Assembly (NCBI RefSeq): GCF_016808335.1
Contig: NC_053146.1
Location: forward strand, 5,371,015-5,435,014
Length of the DNA stretch: 64,000 bases
Direction of reading: 5' to 3'
Source: Panicum virgatum
Lineage: Eukaryota > Streptophyta > Magnoliopsida > Poales > Poaceae
The position numbers and the translations under genes were made by a program. How positions within the stretch are numbered: position 1 is the first letter of the stretch; each line of letters starts with the position of its first letter. Of the stretch, positions 34,929 to 47,135 are shown one piece after another. A model generated the notes under the pieces. It was not told the DNA's origin and searched no databases. It worked only from the letters and a program-made list of their open reading frames with translations.

Positions 34929-34933
34929 CTACA

Positions 34934-35351
34934 CTTTAAGCTAACTATCAGGATACTATGACCTGAATACGTATTGGATCATATGATAACCCAAGTTAAG
35001 TTGCGTATGCATCACACCAGGAATTGACAGAAAGATATCAACAATTTATTAATCTGGAAAATTGTTTTTAACCCAATTGTACAATCAACATGCAGTCATC
35101 AACCTGACGGCTCACAAAATTTTAAAAAATAAAACACTAGGCATGCAGGCCTTACAATAGCTATTTGCCAGGGGATTCAGATAATTTTTAATGAAACCCC
35201 CAGCAGATCATCCTCCAAAACAAGGTCCGCTGTTACATATCATGTTAGCTGTCCACTTGGATTATTAGCATGCTATTTTTGCTTCCAGGAAAAGTATTGT
35301 GGAACATAGCTTTCTTTCATATTTAGCGAACAATCAGATACCAACCACCAG
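34934..35351. other. Intergenic / 3' region between convergent genes
   Basis: AT-rich DNA between the solo LTR and the last exon of the minus-strand gene. Probably includes that gene's former 3' UTR. No frame recognised. Confidence 0.5.
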
Positions 35352-35618
35352 CTAGGTTGAAGTTGAACAATCAAGTTCCCTCAAAATCTTGGCAGCATCT
35401 TCAGGAAAAACTGGATTGATGTAGCACCCACTTCCAAGCTCAAACCCGCCTATTACACTTAACTGGGGCACGATCTGGAGGAACCAGTGTGCGTAAGGCA
35501 GCCAGGATGATGAGAGCACAAATGGTGCACTGTGGATCATAAAATTGAATGGTGGGTCATTGAGCTGCTTAGACAACTTTTGCAGCATTGTCTTCAACAG
35601 AGACCCAAGATCCAGTGC
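35352..35618 (-). pseudogene. Last exon of ADP-glucose phosphorylase / GalT-like gene
   Basis: On the minus strand, after the acceptor GTTGCCTGCAG, the exon encodes 88 residues and ends TAG. It starts ALDLGSLLKTMLQKLSKQL and contains LNDPPFNFMIHSAP, PYAHWFLQIVPQLS and GCYINPVFPEDAAKI. These are the C-terminal blocks of plant HIT/GalT-family ADP-glucose phosphorylases (At5g18200 type), enzymes that use glucose-1-phosphate and a nucleotidyl-histidine intermediate. This exon looks intact. The frame continues upstream into intron and repeat DNA, which is not coding. The rest of the gene is 24.7 kb away at 60333-60819. Confidence 0.88.
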
Positions 35619-36891
35619 CTGCAGGCAACATATCAACAGCTTAATCTTAAGATGAGTTGAAAGAATTAGAAATGCAAGTAGGGCCCACAGAACATAAACC
35701 TGTGGAAGTGAACTCGTTAATGCCTCATGTTCATAAGTAATCAGTAGAATGCAATGAAGCCCATAAGCGCAACAGAGTGCATAGAATAAAATAATTAAGT
35801 GAATCAAGAAATTGCAATGCATAAATGATTCAGAGTGGACGTGTACAAATTTCCCAATAGAAGGAACAAATCTTTGAGGGAATGACATCGGAAGATCCGA
35901 TGGTTCAGAGAAAAGAGCATCGGTGTAATCACCGATGTAACTTTGACCAGATCTGACTGAGATGAAAACGTGGTCAACAGGGGCACCGGAAGATCCGCTA
36001 ATGAGGCACCGGAACATCCGACGGGCGTCGGTGCATTGGCAGGAGTAAGGTCCAGAGACGCTGCAAGGGCCAAGACTCCACGCAGTAGCACCGGTTGAAC
36101 CGATGCAAAGGCGTCGGTTCATCCGCCAACCATCGGATGCACCGGTGACCATCGGTGTAACGGACGGAGGTTGTTCCAGAGATGATGCAGAAACCGAGCC
36201 ACGAAGACTTTAAGCACCGGTTGAACTGATGCAAGATAAAAACAGGGCGTCGGTTTAACCGGTGGTTAAGGAAAATTTCTGCTGAACTACAAACTCTACT
36301 TCTGATCCAAATTTTCAAAACCAAAGCCATAAACACTCAATTTGGACCATTTTCGAGCGACAACCTCACCCCTCAAACACTCATACTAAGTGCTCGCAAG
36401 CTTTTACATAAACATAGGCAATTTAATATCCAAGCGAGGTTTAAACACAAAAAACCAAATGTATGAGCCACTTTGCCTATGAACTTGGAGATTGAAACTT
36501 TAAGTTCGATAGGACGTGGCTCAATAGGCATGAAAGCACAATATTGATCTTATCACTCTTGTGGAGATGATATATCATATTTAGCATGAATATCTTTCTC
36601 GAAGTGTGATTTGCTCCCTTGTGATGCTACTAACGTGATGCAATGCCAATGCAAAGCTAGAAATTAAACATGGATGCATTCTATATGACAAGCACATGCA
36701 TTGCAAAAAATTTAAATCTATCTTGTCAAGTTTGAACCCTCGGCAAGCTTCTTCATGATGAACCATTCTTCATGCCATGAGCGAAACCAAGACCACCGGC
36801 TCATGCAAGACCCATGTTCATCACTATCTTGACAAGGTTAGACAAGCCCCTAGCACATGTACATATGAAATGCATCTATATGACAAGGCAA
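35619..36891. other. Intron remnant and 3' end of the SIRE element
   Basis: 35619 to about 35850 looks like intron of the GalT-like gene. About 35870-36260 is ACCGGT-rich, resembling SIRE LTR sequence, and the rest to 36891 is the element's 3' untranslated part. No intact LTR terminus (TGAAGTGCATC or its end) was found, so the 3' LTR is degraded or partly deleted and the left border is unresolved. Confidence 0.5.
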
Positions 36892-39516
36892 TTATATGAC
36901 GTTAGAAGCATCTAAAACGTTAAGCTCACTTCGCAACCTACAAAAGGTGCTCTCATCTAGAGGTTTGGTGAAGATATCCGCCAATTGATCTTCGGAGCGA
37001 ACACCACAAAGTAGTATATCATTCCTTGCCACATGATCTCTTAGAAAATGATGGCGAATATCTATGTGCTTGGTACGAGAGTGTTGAACCGGGTTATTAG
37101 CAATTTCAACGGCACTCTCGTTATCACAAAGGAGCGGGATCCTATCTAATACTACACCATAGTCCAAGAGGCTTTGCTTCATGTAGAGGATTTGAGCACA
37201 ACAAGCCCCGGCGGCAATATATTCCGCCTCCGCGGTTGACAAGGCCACGGAATTTTGTTTCTTTGAAGACCAAGAGACTAAGGAACGCCCTAGCAAGTGG
37301 CACCCACCCGATGTACTTTTGCGATCCACACGGCATCCGGCAAAGTCCGAATCCGAGTATCCCAAAAGTGTAAAACTAGCGCCTTTGGGGTACCACAAGC
37401 CTATGCTAGGAGTATGCTTGAGATATCTAAGGATCCTCTTAACGGCACTAATGTGTGATTCCTTAGGATTGGCTTGAAAGCGGGCACACATGCATACGCT
37501 AAACATGATATCGGGCCTAGATGCGGTTAGGTAAAGAAGCGACCCAATCATAGAACGATAGAGAGTTTGGTCAACCGATTTACCTCCCTCATCCAAGTCA
37601 AGATGTCCATTAGTTGGCATTGGAGTCTTGATCGGCTTGCAATCGTCCATCTTGAATTTCTTGAGAATATCCTTTGTATACTTTTCTTGATGGATGAAAG
37701 TCCCTTCCTTTAATTGCTTGATTTGAAATCCAAGGAAGAAATTGAGCTCACCAATCATGGACATCTCAAATTCCCTAGCCATCATTTCTCCAAATTCTTT
37801 GCAAAGAGTGGGGTTAGTTGAACCAAAAATGATATCATCAACATAAATTTGACATACGAATAGCTCTTCATTGATGATTCTTGTGAATAGAGTTGTATCC
37901 ACCCTCCCGATCTTGAAGCTCTTGTTGAGAAGGAAGTCATGAAGGCGTTCATACCAAGCCCTTGGCGCTTGCTTGAGCCCGTAGAGCGCCTTGTGCAATC
38001 TATAAACATGATTAGGATATCTAGGGTCCTCAAACCCAGGAGGTTGTTCAACGAACACCAACTCATTAATTAAGCCATTTAAGAACGCACTCTTCACGTC
38101 CATTTGAAAGAGTTTCATGTTATGATGTGAAGCGTACGCTAAAAGGATACGGATGGCTTCAAGTCTTGCAACGGGGGCAAATGTTTCACCAAAATCCAAC
38201 CCTTCAACTTGTGCGAAACCCTTTGCCACAAGTCTTGCCTTGTTGCGAATCACTACACCATGCTCATCTTGTTTGTTGCGGAAGACCCACTTGGTACCAA
38301 TGATATTCTTGTCTTGAGGACGTTCTTCAAGAACCCAAACTTCATTGCAGGTGAAGTTGTTGAGCTCTTCTTGCATGGCTATTACTCAATCCGGGTCCTC
38401 AAGAGCTTCATCTATATTTGTGGGTTCCAAGCAAGAAACAAACGAGTAATGTTCACAAAAAGAGGCATATTGACGTCTTCGAGTTCTTACTCCACTAGAG
38501 GGGTTACCCATGACCAAGTCAATGGGATGATTTCTTGAAGTTCTTGTAAGCCTCTCTTGTGCTTGAGACATTGATTCTTCTAGTGATTCGTCATCTTAAT
38601 CTTGAGCTTGGGCTTGTTCACTTGTGATGTGCATGTCATCAAATTGAAGTTGTTCTTCAACTACTTGTTCATCTTGGGCATCATGGAAAGGAGGTGAGGC
38701 ATCATCTTCTTCATCGGATGACTCATCATGGTGATGTGATGGTGTAGACTTGTCTTCATCCTTTGAGTCATCCTTGGAAGTGCCTTCAACTTGAGTGGAT
38801 GAGGCTTGTAGCTCTTCTACTTTCTCCTTTGGCTTGACTTGCCCAATAGTGATGTTCTTCATGACTTCCCGAAGTGGTTCATCACCTACATCATCACAAG
38901 AGAAAACTTCCCCTTGGGAGCCATTAGTCTCATCAAACTCCACATCACAAGTTTCTTCAATCTTACTTGTAGCACTATTGAATACTCGATATGCTTTGGA
39001 GTTTGATGAATAACCAATAAGAAAACCAACATCACATCTACTTTCAAACTTGCCTAGGTGCTTCCTTTTCTTGAAGATGTAGCATTTGCAACCAAACACC
39101 CGGAAGTAGGAGATGTTGGGCTTCCTCCCAATGAGAAGCTCATAGGGTGTCTTTCCCAAGAAGCGGTGAAGATAAACTCGGTTGGATGCATGGCATGCGG
39201 TGTTGATGGCTTCCGCCCAAAATCTTTGTGAGATGCCATAGTCATCCAACATTGCTCTTGCAAGAGTGATCAATGTCTTGTTCTTCCTCTCCACCACTCC
39301 ATTTTGTTGGGGTCTGTATGTTGATGAAAATTCATGCTTGATCCCCAAGTCGTTGCAAAGCTCTTCTACTTGAGTGTTCCTAAACTCCGTGCCATTGTCA
39401 CTCCGGACCTTCACAACACTTGACTCAAATTCATTTTGAGCTTGCTTGACAAAAATCTTGAAGATCCTCATAGTCTTGCTCTTGTCCTCTAAAAAGAAAG
39501 TCCAAGTATATCTAGA
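36892..39516 (-). pseudogene. SIRE copia pol, 3' part: integrase, reverse transcriptase, RNase H
   Basis: From the Tekay junction the frame reads the integrase core (SDNGTEF, then PQQNGVVERKN with the catalytic Glu), the GKTPYELL and FGCKCYIF blocks, and an acidic linker. Two stops follow: TAA at 38598-38596 and TGA at 38398-38396. Then come the RT (KWVFRNK, FQMDVKSAFLNG, ALYGLKQAPRAWY, catalytic YVDD) and the RNase H (GYSDSDFAG, STAEAEYIAA, HIDIRHHFLRD), ending at TAA 36894-36892. The reading frame is unbroken by indels. The lineage call rests on RT sequence and large size. Confidence 0.9.
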
Positions 39517-39521
39517 ATAAT

Positions 39522-42500
39522 TGTGGCGGAACCACCCAAAACTACTGGGCCCGGGTGCACTGATCTTTGTTGCTAAGCAACTCTGACCCAATGTGGCACT
39601 CACCGGTAGTTTCTCGAGTGAAGCCTCGATAAAAGCCACGCTATTCCAGGATCAGCAGACAACACTCACACGAAGGTGAGCCCAGAGATTACAACACAGA
39701 ACATTGCATACATCTCAGAGTGATTGCAGCGGAAAGGAAATTTATTACAAACCAAGTTCAGAGTAACAAAGTACCACGGAGTTCCAACTACTCAATTATT
39801 CAAGTCTCATTGTTCAGCGGAAGCAGTAAGATAACTAGCGAGATAACGTGACGCATCGGTAAAGCCCGTACGAATGCGTCACTCAGCGGGAGGGTGATTA
39901 GCACCAGCTGAAGGGCCATCCCACTCAACAGACCATCCCGGAGGCAGAGTACAAGGCCAAGTAAGACACGCAAACAGATCTTCAAAGTTAGTACCTGAAA
40001 AACAGTGCCACAAGCAAGGCTGAGTATACTAATACTCAGCAAGACTGACCCGTCTCCGGATATAACATAGTCCGATAACTAGACATGCAAGGTTTTTTTT
40101 TTTGGTTGGTGGGGTTTGTTTGCCAAAAATGCCGCTAAATGTTGATCCTTACTTTCATGTTTCACTTAGCCAGATTCTAGTGGAACTAACCATTCTAAAT
40201 TTGCAACTAACTCTACTCAAACATGGTAGAGCAACCATTTAATCAACCAGCAGTATTATCATCATCATATTCCACTTGTTACTCTATGTGACCGAAAGCA
40301 TTAAGCAATCTCATGCCGTGAGAGGCGGACGATTCTGAATCGAATTTCAACCTGGCCAGGGGAACCTAGACCACACGCATGGGGATTGACTTCGCTCCCG
40401 CCCATGCTACTTTTCCCCTTTCTTTCCAGTCCGTGGATCCGGAACACCCTCCCCGACTACAGAGTCCGACCACTCTGCACCCGTACGTCGCGACAAAAAT
40501 ATAAATCCTACTTCTACCAGGAGGGTGCGAGATCGTTCCACTCGCCGGTCCAATCAGGTACTTAAGCTTACCGATTACCATATTTCTCGGTATGTGGCTA
40601 GTACTTTCAAACGCTTAACGAAATGAGCCACACACCTCGACCTTAGCCATTTTTGACTACACCAGCGGGGTATCACAACTACACAACCCCGCCCGTTGTC
40701 CTTACATTTCAACAGGAATTAAAGTCAGTACAATTCCTATTTGCTCGCGAGAGGCAGGAAACCACTCGACTTCTACCGTACCTATTTAGCATGGCAACTA
40801 GTCGATAGAGAGATCCGGTATCAAACATAGGTTCCTATGGATCATGCATCTAGGGTTTTCGATCAACGCATAGAGAACTTAAATGTAGAAAACCAACTAT
40901 TACCATACATTAATAAATAGATAGCAGAATGATAATTCGGAAAAATTAGTGGGATGATGCTCCGGGGCTTGCCTTCTTGGGCACTGTCTGGCAGAAAAGC
41001 TTCTGGGGCTTGGCCCAGGTCTTGAGACAAGTTAGTACAGTTCAGATTAACCTCCTGCTCCGCACGAGAGTCCGCGGGCACCAGTTCGTAGTCTCCGTCC
41101 GCGAGGTTAACCGTTTCTATATGCAATGCAAGATTTTGAGTTATTCAGGGATACAATTTCTTTCCTTCACGATAAAGTTGTAGTCCAACAAAAGTTACTT
41201 AAGTGATGATTTCAACAGTTTATTTCATGGGCAGTCATTTATAGAGTAGTAAACCTAACTACGTTTCTTCATGAATGAGTGGGGTTTTGGGTTTTCATTT
41301 TTAATTTCACACATAGCATGCTTTCATTCTTTCTTAACAACACAACTACTAAAGAGCTAGTGATGAAACACTAAAGTAACTCAGATCCAAACTTGAACAT
41401 TCATGGTATAAATTTCAGCATCTACCATAGAGCAAAAGCTATAACTATTCATGCAACTGGATTACTCTAGTTGCTTCATCTTTTTGTACAGAATGTTCAA
41501 CATGGGTTCTGGTGCTGCAAATTTTATGGGAGCAACTTCACAGCATATACTCAGCACTGAAATTTTTCCAGATTTTATACGCTTATACAGCAGAGGTGAT
41601 AAAAAGAATAAAAACAGCAAGCCATTAACAAAGATTAATTCTACAGAAAGTTTTACTAAGGATTTGGTTCTCAAATTTTTACCAGAGACTAGTCCTGAGC
41701 TAAACATACTCCATAAAATTTTTCAAGATTTAACTCACTATGATAAATTAGTTATTCAGTTAACTTAACATGAGTTTGCATAAATTTCTCAAGATGCATT
41801 TGACCAGTATTGCATCTGAACTTTTTATCACAGGTAGAACATACTCTAAACAAGATCATGCCCGAAAATAAAGATCAGAAACATTGTAGATTACTCAGAA
41901 CAAAAATAGTAAATCTAGCCCTAAGATGCTAAGCATGATTATTCAACAAAGCAAAACTCCGTAACTGCAGCTCAAAAATTTTTAGACAGGAACATAGAGC
42001 TAAAAAGAGACTCCAGAAATAAATATAGATTTTTCTGAGCATAAGAACTATATATGAGGAATTAAGTTGATTAAACCAGCATAAATCATGGTATATAGCA
42101 CACGAACTCTAATAAATTTGAAATTTAGAGATTTGCAGGGATTCAGTGGCACAAGTCTGTAGTAAAATTTTCAGAGCAAGGTCATGTGTATATTTTCCTG
42201 AATTAAATCAAAAAAGCTAACAATAGATTAGAGAATCTTGATTGTTCTAACATGATAACTATTTTGGGTTGGTGTCATCTTTTTACTGTGATCTTAGCAT
42301 TCCATTAGTGATAACATATCCAAAAATCAAGGTCATTTGATGGGTAGAACTTCATGAACATGCATAAGGTGGTTTTCTTATTCTTTTCCCTAGATTAAAT
42401 TCGGTTGAGTTTCTGCAAATGTGAATGTTACAAAATTTGTAGATTTTGTTACAAGGATTCTAGATCAGTTGAGTTTGCATTTTTCTGATTTTTCTGTGAT

Positions 42501-43914
42501 TTGTTTCGCATTTTAGAAGTTCACTGGTATACACTGTAAAACTTGCAGAGACACCCTTGAACGAAAAAAAGAAATTACAACCGGGTCCTTCGCCGGCCTT
42601 CTCCGCCGTGGCATCTTGCCGGTGGTGTTCTGCGGTGCAGGGCTTACCGGGGCTGCCACGGGGAGGCGCGTGGGGGAGAAAGGATCGAGGAACACCTACC
42701 CTGGTCGTCGTTCGAGCGTTTGGAGCACAGGTTCGAGCTCGTCGGCGTTGATGGCGGGTCGGTTGTTCGGTTCGCCGGCGCTGGAGGTGAAGGAGGGCTC
42801 GGGGTAGTGGAACAGGGCACGCACGAGCACCGCGTGAGCTCGTGGATGCTTCTGGGGTAGCTGTCGGGCTCGGTCTTCCCCGGAGCTGGCCGGTCCGCGG
42901 TGAGCCTGAGCTCGCCGGCGGCGGCGCAAAAGGGGAACGGCTTCGGGAGGGGGTTTGGATTCGATTCCGCGCGCGTGGAGCTTAACTGGGAGATGGCGAA
43001 GCTGCTGCGGTGGTCGGAGGGGGCAATGTGGGGCTGGGCTAGCCGGCCCGCGCGAGCTGGATCTCGGCGGCCATGGCGGAGCGGCGGGAGGAGGAAGAAG
43101 GGGAAGAAGGGGCGCGACTGTGGGGTTCTGGGGGTCTTTATAGGCCAAAGAGCTCCTGGGCGAGGGTGCAACGACTGGAGGAGGTCGATTTGGGTCAGGG
43201 GCGCACGACGGCGAGCGGGCAGAGCGGCAGCGGCGCGGCGCATGGCGGAGGGTGTCGTGGCGGCACGGGGAGCGGCCTGGGACGCGTGTGCGCGCGAGGA
43301 GATGCCAAGGGGCGGGCCAGGTGGCGCTGAGAGACTCCCTGGGTCCATTTGGCCGCGGGCGCGCGGTGGACGAAGTCCACCGGCGGCGTACGGCGGGCGG
43401 CGGGCGAAACAGAGCCAGCCGGGAGAGAGATGGAGATGGGGGCTCTTTTGCGATTTCTGAAATTTCCAGGGACCTCTCGGTAAACTAAAATTATCTCCTA
43501 ATTGGAGGGCTCAAATGGAAAAGTGTTGAATACCACTTTTGGATAACTTTTCAAGATCTACAACTTTTGTGTTATGCAAATTTTCATTTGAAACTCACAT
43601 TTTGAACTATTGGTACATTTGCATATTTGCACAAAAGGACTTTAGTTTTATTCAGTTTTTGAATTGATTTTTGCTGAAGTTCAATTGAGCACATGTCAAT
43701 TGAAACACCTCCCATGAGCCAACTAAATTTTTGTGCATATTTTTGAATTAACTTTTGAATAGCTTTTCACCCTTTTTCTTTCTCCTTTCATTTCTTATGC
43801 AATAACTGGTCTTTTATTTGAACCCTTCTCTTGAATTATTTTCCCAAATTTTCTTTTAACTTTAACTAAGGTGTATTGATTGGATTTAAAAGTATTGACA
43901 CCTGAGGTGTCACA
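39522..43914 (-). repeat. 3' LTR of the Tekay element, 4393 bp
   Basis: + strand begins TGTGGCGGAACC and ends GAGGTGTCACA. It ends in a perfect 7-bp-arm palindrome, GACACCTGAGGTGTC (43897-43911). It is near identical to the other LTR and contains the same GC-rich promoter part (42600-43450) and exon-like blocks. Confidence 0.95.
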
Positions 43915-46900
43915 ACCTACCCCCCTTAAAAGAATCTCGTCCCGAGATTGGATGATTGGATTTAGGTGGGGAAAATGATATACCTGAGGTAGAACTAAGG
44001 AAACCCGGGTAATGTCGATTAAGATAATCCTCCGTCTCCCAGGTGGCTTCTTCCTCAGTGTGATGAGACCACTGAATTTTATACATTTTTACCACCTTTC
44101 GAGGAGTACCCCTCTCTTTTTGATCCAGAATTTTGAGTGGATATTCGGTATATGAGAGATCGGGCTCCACTAAAATTTCCTGTTGATCAATGATTTCCGT
44201 AGGAACTCGAACACATTTCTTGAGTTGGGATATGTGGAAAACATTATGGATGGCGGCAAGTCGTGAAGGAAGTCGCAAACGATAAGCCACGGGTCCACAT
44301 TCTTCAATGATTTCATATGGCCCGACATAGCGAGGTGCGAGCTTAGCCTTGACTCCGAAACGTTGAACGCCTCGAGTTGGAGACACTCGTAAATAGATGT
44401 GGTTACCAACCATGAACTTCAAAGGATCCCTTCTTTTATCGAAATAACTCTTTTGCCGAGACTGAGCTGCTCGGAGATTAGCTTGTACTATTTTGACTTT
44501 CTCCTCAGCCTCGACCACTAATTCGGGTCCAAATATTTGACGTTCCCCAGTCTGAGACCAACTCAAAGGAGTTCGACACCGTCGACCATACAAGGCCTCG
44601 AAGGGTGCCATTTTCAGACTGGCCTGATAGCTGTTGTTATAAGAAAACTCCGCCAAGGATAAACATTTGTCCCAGTTCTTGTCATAGTGGATGACACATG
44701 CTCGAAGCATATCTTCAAGAATTTGATTAACCCTTTCGGTCTGTCCGTCAGTCTGTGGATGGTAAGCTGAGCTTCGAATTAATTTAGTTCCGAGAGCCTC
44801 TTGGAGTTGCTCCCAAAACCTTGCCACAAACTGAGGACCACGATCCGATATAATTGTTTTGGGTATACCGTGTAGGCAGACAATCCGATCCATATAGATC
44901 TCAGCATATTTCTTGGCTCGATATTCAGTATGCACTGGAATAAAATGAGCAGTCTTTGTGAGCCTATCAACAATGACCCAAATGGAATCATGGTGCTGAG
45001 AAGTATTTGGTAAGCCCACAATGAAATCCATGCTGATATCTTCCCATTTCCAAGATGGAATTGGTAGAGGTTGGAGAGTTCCAGCAACTTTCAAGTGACT
45101 AGCTTTCACTCTCTGGCAGGTGTCACATTCTGCGACATATTTGGCAATCTCTCTCTTCATGCGAGTCCACCAAAAATTATGTCTGAGATCTTGGTACATC
45201 TTGGTGCTACCCGGATGAATAAAAAATTTAGAGAGATGTGCTTCGTCCAGGATTTGTTTCCGCAGGTCAGGATTCTTGGGAACGACTAGGCGATCCTCGA
45301 ACCACAAAATTCCTTTATGGTCCACTCGGAAACACTTATATTTATTTTCACCTTCTACTACTTGCTGCTTGATGATACCAACACTTTTGTCGTGTAATTG
45401 TGCCATGATGACCTGTTCATAGAGTGTCGGTTCCACCGAAATATGATTCAAAGAGCCCTGAGGAATAATTTCTAATTTCAGCCTTTGCATTTCAGCACAC
45501 AATGTGTCATTATATGACTCCATTGAAAGGCAATTGCAGAGAACCTTGCGACTGAGCGCATCGGCTACCACATTCACCTTGCCCGGATGATAATGAACCT
45601 CCAGATCATAATCTTTGATTAATTCCAGCCATCTTCGTTGCCTCATATTCAGCTCACTTTGAGTGAAAATGTATTTGAGACTCTTATGGTCGGTATAGAT
45701 ATTGCAATGAGTACCCATAATATAGTGTCTCCAAAGCTTGAGAGCATGAATAACGGCGGCTAGTTCCAGATCATGAGTGGGATAATTTAGCTCGTGGGGC
45801 CGAAGAGCTCGGGAAGCATAAGCTATCACCCGATTGTCTTGCATTAGAACACAACCAAGACCAGTGTCTGAAGCATCACAATAAACGTCGTATGGTTTAT
45901 TGTTGTCAGGTTGAGCCAAGACTGGTGCAGTGGTTAGATGTGCTCTCAATGTATGGAATGCTTCATCACACTTCGTGTTCCATTTAAACTTGACATCTTT
46001 TCTTAGTAGTTCTGTCATGGGCTTAGCAATTCTGGAGAAGTCCGGAATAAATCTGCGGTAATACCCCGCCAAGCCGAGAAAACTGCGGATCTGATGAACT
46101 GAAGTAGGAGGTTTCCAGTCCATTACTTCTTGTACTTTGCTGGGATCAACTGAAATGCCTTCACTAGATATAGTGTGACCCAGAAATTTGACTGTGTCCA
46201 GCCAGAATTCACACTTGGAGAATTTTGCGTACAGCTTATGATCTCTGAGACGTTGAAGAACAATGCGCAGATGTTGCTCATGTTCTGCCTCATCTTTGGA
46301 AAAGATCAGAATGTCGTCAATAAAGACCACGACAAACTTGTCAAGTTCCGGCATAAATACCGAGTTCATGAGATACATAAAATAGGCCGGAGCATTGGTG
46401 AGACCGAAAGACATAACCAAATATTCATAGAGACCATATCGGGTTGAGAAGGCGGTCTTGGGAATATCGCAAGGCCGGATTTTAATTTGATGATACCCCG
46501 AACGGAGATCAATCTTGGAAAAGATCTTTGCCCCAGCCAACTGGTCAAACAGTACATCAATGCGGGGAAGTGGATATTTATTTTTGATGGTCACCGCATT
46601 GAGAGGCCGGTAATCAACACACAACCTCAGACTATCATCCTTCTTCTTTACGAACAATGCTGGACAACCCCAAGGTGAAGCACTTGGGCGAATAAAACCC
46701 TTGTCCTGAAGTTCTTGCAGCTGGATTTTTAGTTCGGCTAATTCTTTAGGCGGCATTCGATACGGCCTTTTTGAAATAGGGGCTGTACCAGGCTGAAGTT
46801 CAATGACAAATTCGATATCCCGGTCTGGAGGCATACCAGGTAAATCATTTGGAAACACATCTGCATATTCACGGACTACCAGAATATATTCGAGACGAAT

Positions 46901-47135
46901 ATCTTTCATGGCATAGGCACAGGAGTTGTTGCATTGGTGATGAGGTAAATATAGAACCGAATGACCATGAGTTGGAGAATTTAATTCAACGGCTCGGGAA
47001 GAGATATCTAACATTACCCCATGTCTTTTCATCCAATCCATTCCTAGAATAATGTCCATACCTTCTAGTGGCAACAATATCAAGGTGGTAGGAATGGTTT
47101 TACTACCCAAACTAAGTGGCGCATTATGAACGATT
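43910..47135 (-). CDS. Tekay pol: end of protease, RT, RNase H, integrase, chromodomain
   Basis: Open for over 1060 codons. It starts inside the protease tail ([12 protein letters not shown]). The RT has [17 protein letters not shown] and the catalytic FIDDIL (about residues 263-268 from the first Met). RNase H has [11 protein letters not shown] and [10 protein letters not shown]. The integrase has the HHCC zinc finger (ending CDTCQRVK), the core with [16 protein letters not shown] and [12 protein letters not shown], and the GPYEI block. A chromodomain-like end follows ([16 protein letters not shown]). The stop TGA (43912-43910) is inside the LTR, so the polypurine stretch is translated. There is no stop inside pol. 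It is out of frame with gag by one base because of a small indel near 47138. Confidence 0.92.

Noticed and set aside
35619..36152. Extension of the last GalT-like exon upstream as one 266-codon ORF
   Set aside because: The sequence beyond 35618 lacks family motifs, follows a good splice acceptor, and runs into ACCGGT-rich LTR-like DNA.
42644..43460. Open frames of 150-234 codons on both strands in the GC-rich part of the Tekay LTRs (also 54513-55359)
   Set aside because: High GC leaves few stops in every frame. The frames overlap each other and cross the TATA box, and no protein family pattern is visible.
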